Source: Actinomycetes bacterium
GTDB lineage: Bacteria > Actinomycetota > Acidimicrobiia > Acidimicrobiales > RAAP-2
DNA length: 17,059 nucleotides
Reading direction: 5' to 3'
Assembly (NCBI GenBank): GCA_021802025.1
Contig: JAKABC010000017.1
Location: 1 to 17,059 of the forward strand
Shown here: positions 13,454-17,059 of the stretch, piece by piece
How positions within the stretch are numbered: the stretch's first letter is position 1
How the letters are laid out: every line of letters begins with the position of its first letter
Notes under the pieces: model-generated
What the model was told of the DNA's origin: nothing
The model's input: the letters and a program-made list of their open reading frames with translations, nothing else
The model's database searches: none
Translations under genes and position numbers: made by a program

Positions 13454-14376
13454 CGCGGGTTCCACCCCCGGGCCGCCACGGAGGAGACGGTCCCCGCGTG
13501 GCCGCCGCCCTCGGCATCCCCGTCGGGGACATCTTGGACCTCTCGCAGTCCCTCAACCCGGTGGCGCCCGATCCCCGTCCGGTCATCGCGCGCCACCTGG
13601 ACTCCGTGCGCCGGTACCCCGACCCCCGCGGGGCCACCGACGCCCTGGCGGCCGCCATGAGGGTCGACCCCGATCGACTCCTGCTGACCAACGGTGGCGC
13701 CGAGGCGATCGCCCTCGTCGCGTCGCTGCTTGACGGCTCGGTCCGCGAGCCCGAGTTCTCCCTTCACCCGCGCGGTCGTGGTCCCCTGTGGCGATCGAAT
13801 CCCAACAATCCCCTGGGGCTGCTCGCGCCGGAGGACGAGACGGCCACGGTCTGGGACGAGGCCTTCTACCCGCTCGCGACGGGACGGTGGACTCGTGGAG
13901 ACGCCCGAAGCGTGGTGGTCGGCTCCCTCACCAAGTTGTTGGCCTGCCCGGGCTTGCGCGTCGGGTACGTCCTAGCCGAGCCCGCGATCATCGCCGCGTG
14001 TCGCGCCCGGCAGCCCCGGTGGTCCGTGAACGCCCTCGCCTGCGCGGTCCTTCCAGAGCTACTCGAGGCGATCGACCTGATTCGCGTATCCTCTGACGTC
14101 GCCACGCTTCGGAGTCGACTCGGCGACACGCTCGTGCGCCACGGGTTGACGCCCAGGCCATCCGACGCGAACTGGCTTCTCGTGGACCGGCCCGGCCTGC
14201 GCGAGGCGCTGATCGGTCAGGGGGTCGTCGTGCGCGACTGTGCGAACTTTGGGCTCGACGGTGTCTCGCGCATTGCCGTGCCCGACGAGCAGGGCATCGC
14301 TCGGCTCGACCACGCCCTCGCGCGACTCGAGTCTGAACCGACCTGGCAGAGCCATCGTGACGGTGTGACGGGCTGA
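13450..14376 (+). CDS. Compact CobD/CobC-like PLP aminotransferase-fold enzyme (probable L-threonine-phosphate decarboxylase)
   Basis: A 308-residue fold-type I PLP enzyme related to CobD and histidinol-phosphate aminotransferase. Landmarks are LSQSLNPVAP (31-40), TNGGAEAIAL (80-89), SNPNNPLG (116-123), VWDEAF with Asp136, the PLP lysine in GSLTKLLACPGLRVGY (Lys162) and a carboxylate-binding Arg274 in VSRIAVPD. It is about 50 residues shorter than usual: only around 20 residues separate the LLDGSV region from SNPNNP, where typical enzymes have a full strand-helix unit. The B12 operon position, between cbiB and cobT, suggests it makes aminopropanol phosphate, but an aminotransferase role cannot be excluded. 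GTG starts in a GTGA overlap with cbiB; 29 bases separate it from cobT. Confidence 0.8.
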   Translation: MTRVPPPGRHGGDGPRVAAALGIPVGDILDLSQSLNPVAPDPRPVIARHLDSVRRYPDPRGATDALAAAMRVDPDRLLLTNGGAEAIALVASLLDGSVREPEFSLHPRGRGPLWRSNPNNPLGLLAPEDETATVWDEAFYPLATGRWTRGDARSVVVGSLTKLLACPGLRVGYVLAEPAIIAACRARQPRWSVNALACAVLPELLEAIDLIRVSSDVATLRSRLGDTLVRHGLTPRPSDANWLLVDRPGLREALIGQGVVVRDCANFGLDGVSRIAVPDEQGIARLDHALARLESEPTWQSHRDGVTG

Positions 14377-14391
14377 CCATTCGATGAGAAG

Positions 14392-14397
14392 AAGGAG
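14392..14397 (+). promoter_or_regulatory. Ribosome binding site of cobT
   Basis: AAGGAG, 8 bases before ATG 14406. It restarts translation after the only non-coupled junction in the second half of the operon. Confidence 0.65.
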
Positions 14398-14405
14398 AGT
14401 AGGGG

Positions 14406-15485
14406 ATGACTGACGAGACGTTCCAGGATGTCGTCGAACGGGTGCGCCCGATCGATGAGGTAGCCGCCGAGGCCGCTCGACTCCACCACACCAAGTTGAC
14501 CAAGCCCCTGGGGTCCTTAGGGCGCCTCGAGGACCTGGGCGTCCAACTGAGTGCGATCGCCGGGGCCTTTCCCCCGCCGATCCCCGATCCGGTGACCGTC
14601 GCCGTCTTCGCCGGCGATCACGGCGTCGCCGCCTCCGGAGTGACGCCGTGGCCCACCGAGGTGACGGCCCAGATGGTCTCCAACTTCTGCGCGGGAGGTG
14701 CCGCTATCAACGTCCTGGCGCGACAGGTGGGCGCCGTCGTACGCGTCGTTGATGTCGGAGTCGCTACGCCGATTCCCGGGGACGCCGTCGGACTCACACG
14801 GCGCAACGTAGCCCACGGCACCGCGAACCTCGCCGTCCAGGCCGCGATGTCACCCGCACAGGTGACCCGCGCTCTCGACGTGGGTGCCGAGGTCGCCGTC
14901 GAGTCCCTCGCGAGCGGGGCACGTCTCCTCGTCACCGGAGACATGGGCATCGGAAACACGACGCCGTCAGCGGCCCTTATCGCCGCGTTCACGGGGGCGT
15001 CGCCGGCGGACGTAACCGGGCGGGGCACGGGCATCGACGACGCGACCCTCCTCACCAAGACCCGGATCGTGGAGTCGGCTCTCCAGCGGCTCGCGGCCGG
15101 CGCCTCCCCGTACGACATCGTCGCCGAGGTGGGGGGTCTCGAGATCGCCGCGCTCGCGGGCTACATCGTGGCCGGTGCCGCCGCACGGGTGCCGGTGGTG
15201 ATCGACGGCGTCATCTCCGTCGCCGCGGCGTTGATCGCCACGGCCCTCGCGCCCGACGCGAAGGGCTACCTCATCGGCGGCCATCGCTCCAGCGAGCCGG
15301 GGGCCCGCGTGGGGCTCACCCACCTTGGTCTAGTGCCCCTCCTCGATCTCGAGCTCCGCCTCGGTGAGGGGACGGGGGCCACCCTGGCCGTACCACTCGT
15401 GCAGGCCGCGGCGCGCGTACTGCGCGAGATGTCGACGTTCGACGCCGCGGGCGTGAGCGAGCGTGAAAGCGGTGAGCAGTTGTGA
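14406..15485 (+). CDS. cobT: Nicotinate-nucleotide:dimethylbenzimidazole phosphoribosyltransferase CobT
   Basis: A 359-residue cytoplasmic enzyme that transfers phosphoribose from nicotinate mononucleotide to dimethylbenzimidazole, forming alpha-ribazole phosphate. Visible motifs are LTKPLGSLGRLE (31-42), FAGDHGV (68-74), GDMGIGNTTPSAAL (178-191), DGVIS (267-271) and the catalytic Glu321 in LRLGEGTGA. Asp179 stands where the Salmonella enzyme has a Glu; this seems common in Actinobacteria. ATG 14406 is supported by AAGGAG at 14392-14397, 8 bases upstream. This is the only operon junction with a real gap and its own good ribosome binding site. The stop overlaps the cobQ start in GTGA. Confidence 0.95.
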   Translation: MTDETFQDVVERVRPIDEVAAEAARLHHTKLTKPLGSLGRLEDLGVQLSAIAGAFPPPIPDPVTVAVFAGDHGVAASGVTPWPTEVTAQMVSNFCAGGAAINVLARQVGAVVRVVDVGVATPIPGDAVGLTRRNVAHGTANLAVQAAMSPAQVTRALDVGAEVAVESLASGARLLVTGDMGIGNTTPSAALIAAFTGASPADVTGRGTGIDDATLLTKTRIVESALQRLAAGASPYDIVAEVGGLEIAALAGYIVAGAAARVPVVIDGVISVAAALIATALAPDAKGYLIGGHRSSEPGARVGLTHLGLVPLLDLELRLGEGTGATLAVPLVQAAARVLREMSTFDAAGVSERESGEQL

Positions 15486-17041
15486 CGTCGTCGCTGCTCG
15501 TACTGGGTACGAGCTCGGGAGCGGGCAAGACCACCGTCGTCACGGGGCTGTGCCGGTGGCTGCACCGTCAGGGCGTCTCGGTCGCCCCGTTCAAGGCCCA
15601 GAACATGTCCCTGAACTCCTACGTGACCGCCGAGCAGGGCGAGATGGGACGAGCCCAAGTGGTCCAGGCTCAGGCGGCGGGCGTCGCGCCCGAAGTCGCC
15701 ATGAACCCGGTCTTGCTCAAGCCGGGTTCCGACACGTCGAGCCAGGTCATCGTGATGGGCCGTCCCGTGGGGAATCTCGACGCCACGAGCGGTTGGCGGC
15801 GCAAACACGCCCTCCTCGAGACCGTGCTCGAGGCGTTCCACGATCTGCAGGACCGATTCGACGTCGTCATCTGTGAGGGGGCGGGCAGCCCCGCCGAGTT
15901 GAACCTACGGTCATCGGACATTGTCAACCTCGGCTTCGCTCGCGCGGCGGATGTGCCGGCGCTCCTCGTCGGCGACATCGATCGTGGCGGCGTCTTCGCC
16001 TCCCTGATCGGCACTCTCGCCGTGCTCGACCCCGAGGATCAAGCGCACATCCGCGGCTTCATCATCAACAAGTTCCGCGGGTCTAAGGCTCTCCTCGCCG
16101 ACGGAGTCGACCGGCTCGCGGTCCTGACCGGTCGACCAACCTTCGGGGTTCTCCCGATGGTGCGTGGCCTCGAGATCGACGCCGAGGACATCACCGACGT
16201 GTCCAGCTGGGCGGACCCGGTGCCGCCGGTGGGAGACGAAGTGCTGACTATCGGAGTCGTCGCGTTCCCTCGAGCCTCGAACCTCACGGACGTGGACCCG
16301 CTCGTCGACGAGCCGGGCGTCGTCCTTCGCGCGCTCTACCGACCGGAGCAGATGACCGACTGCGACCTCGTCATCCTCCCGGGGACTCGGGCGACCGTCA
16401 ACGACCTGGCGTGGCTGCGTGCGCGCGGCTTCGAGCAGGCTCTGGGAAGTCGCGCTCGCGAGGGCCGGCCCATCTTCGGTATCTGCGGGGGGTACCAGAT
16501 GCTCGGCACGGTCATCGACGACGACGTCGAGAGTGGTCTCGGTCGAGTGTCCGGACTCGGCCTGCTCCCCGTTCGCACGCGGTTCCACCCCACGAAGGTG
16601 GTCGCACAGACTCGGCGGACGCTCGAGGACGGCACCACGATCACCGGCTATCAGATCCACCACGGCCGCGTGACCGTCGAGGGAGGTCGCGAACTCTTCT
16701 CGGGCGAAGGCTGCGTCAGCGGATCCGTGTCGGGGAGCACGTGGCACGGACTCCTCGAGAACGATGAGTGGCGCCGGCGCTTCGTGACGGATGTCGCGAG
16801 GTCAGCGGGCCGACGCTTCGTGGTCGCCTCGGGGACGGACTTCGCCCGCCGACGCGAGGAACGGATCGACGCCCTGGCGGATCTCATCGAAGAACACCTC
16901 GACACGGCCGCGCTCCAGGAGCTGCTCGACGAACCCCGTCGTCACACCGCTCAGCGCGTCACCCTCCACCTCGAACACGGTGGCCGCCGCCCCCCCGCCG
17001 GGCGGGGACGCGGTCACGACCCCTCGAGCGACGCGACGTAG
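15482..17041 (+). CDS. cobQ: Cobyric acid synthase CobQ
   Basis: A 519-residue glutamine-dependent enzyme that amidates four side chains of adenosylcobyrinic acid a,c-diamide to give cobyric acid. The N-terminal dethiobiotin-synthetase-like domain has the P-loop GTSSGAGKTT (9-18), FKAQNMSLNSYVT (37-49) and CEGAGSPAELNL (131-142). The C-terminal triad amidotransferase domain has the nucleophile Cys335 in FGICGGYQMLG and His422 in TWHGLLEN. The conserved protein seems to end near residue 485; the last 35 or so residues are an Arg/Pro/Gly-rich tail that contains a strong GC hairpin in its DNA (16993-17007). GTG starts in a GTGA overlap with cobT. CobQ needs cobyrinic acid diamide, so ring-making genes are expected elsewhere. 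Confidence 0.95.
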   Translation: MTSSLLVLGTSSGAGKTTVVTGLCRWLHRQGVSVAPFKAQNMSLNSYVTAEQGEMGRAQVVQAQAAGVAPEVAMNPVLLKPGSDTSSQVIVMGRPVGNLDATSGWRRKHALLETVLEAFHDLQDRFDVVICEGAGSPAELNLRSSDIVNLGFARAADVPALLVGDIDRGGVFASLIGTLAVLDPEDQAHIRGFIINKFRGSKALLADGVDRLAVLTGRPTFGVLPMVRGLEIDAEDITDVSSWADPVPPVGDEVLTIGVVAFPRASNLTDVDPLVDEPGVVLRALYRPEQMTDCDLVILPGTRATVNDLAWLRARGFEQALGSRAREGRPIFGICGGYQMLGTVIDDDVESGLGRVSGLGLLPVRTRFHPTKVVAQTRRTLEDGTTITGYQIHHGRVTVEGGRELFSGEGCVSGSVSGSTWHGLLENDEWRRRFVTDVARSAGRRFVVASGTDFARRREERIDALADLIEEHLDTAALQELLDEPRRHTAQRVTLHLEHGGRRPPAGRGRGHDPSSDAT

Positions 17042-17059
17042 GCCGCACGACGGATCTCC
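17014..17059 (-). CDS. Possible C-terminal end of a convergent gene (partial)
   Basis: On the minus strand, a frame entering from the right edge reads EIRRAAYVASLEGS and then stops with TGA at 17016-17014. The composition looks like a real protein end, and the gene would be convergent with cobQ, overlapping its unusual tail by 28 bases. Only 15 codons are visible, so no family can be named and the frame could be chance. Confidence 0.25.
   Translation of the reverse strand, partial: EIRRAAYVASLEGS

Noticed and set aside
16993..17007. CCCCGC/GCGGGG hairpin as an intrinsic terminator
   Set aside because: The stem is strong, but it has no T tract on either strand and lies inside the cobQ frame; kept only as a remark.
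1..17059. CRISPR arrays, tRNA or rRNA genes, integrases or phage genes
   Set aside because: Reading both strands by eye showed no regularly spaced repeats, no tRNA T-arm signature and no recombinase-like protein.

Overview
The window is about 17 kb of high-GC DNA (two sampled 60-base rows at 1381-1500 count 96/120 G+C). It has many GTG starts, tightly packed genes and promoters that appear to make leaderless transcripts. This points to an actinobacterium; the compact CobD-like aminotransferase suggests an Acidimicrobiia-like lineage, but that placement is an inference.

Left part (1-3611): the 5' end of a PfkB-type sugar kinase gene runs off the left edge on the minus strand. A DUF3054 membrane protein gene (minus) is divergent from a PAP2 phosphatase gene, which is followed by an S51-like peptidase gene (both plus). 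Next come a convergent minus-strand gene for a glutaredoxin-thioredoxin reductase fusion and a plus-strand gene for an unknown multi-pass membrane protein.

Middle part (3612-6240): a visibly lower-GC stretch (64/120 at 4561-4680) holds a minus-strand gene for a signal-less, BtuF-like cobalamin-binding protein. A gene-free gap of about 660 bases follows. Then comes a minus-strand tyrosine-phosphatase-like gene, divergent from bluB.

Right part (6241-17041): a vitamin B12 locus. bluB makes the lower ligand 5,6-dimethylbenzimidazole. A cobalamin riboswitch, with a downstream hairpin that buries the ribosome binding site, precedes a long plus-strand operon: btuF, btuC, btuD, cobO, cbiZ, cobU, cobS, cbiB, a cobD-like aminotransferase, cobT and cobQ. 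Most junctions overlap or abut, and five consecutive-type junctions use the same 4-base GTGA stop/start overlap.

The genes read as one route. Corrinoid is bound and imported (BtuFCD) and adenosylated (CobO). If it carries the wrong lower loop, it is cut back to adenosylcobyric acid (CbiZ). An aminopropanol arm is reattached (CbiB with the CobD-like enzyme) and activated to GDP-cobinamide (CobU). It is then joined by CobS to alpha-ribazole made from BluB's product by CobT. CobQ supplies cobyric acid from earlier intermediates. No corrin-ring genes and no classical CobC phosphatase are visible. The best biological story is therefore a riboswitch-controlled import, salvage and remodelling cluster that includes the archaeal-type enzyme CbiZ. 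Individual families are known; the regulation, the possible phosphatase and the odd domain forms are the points worth checking.
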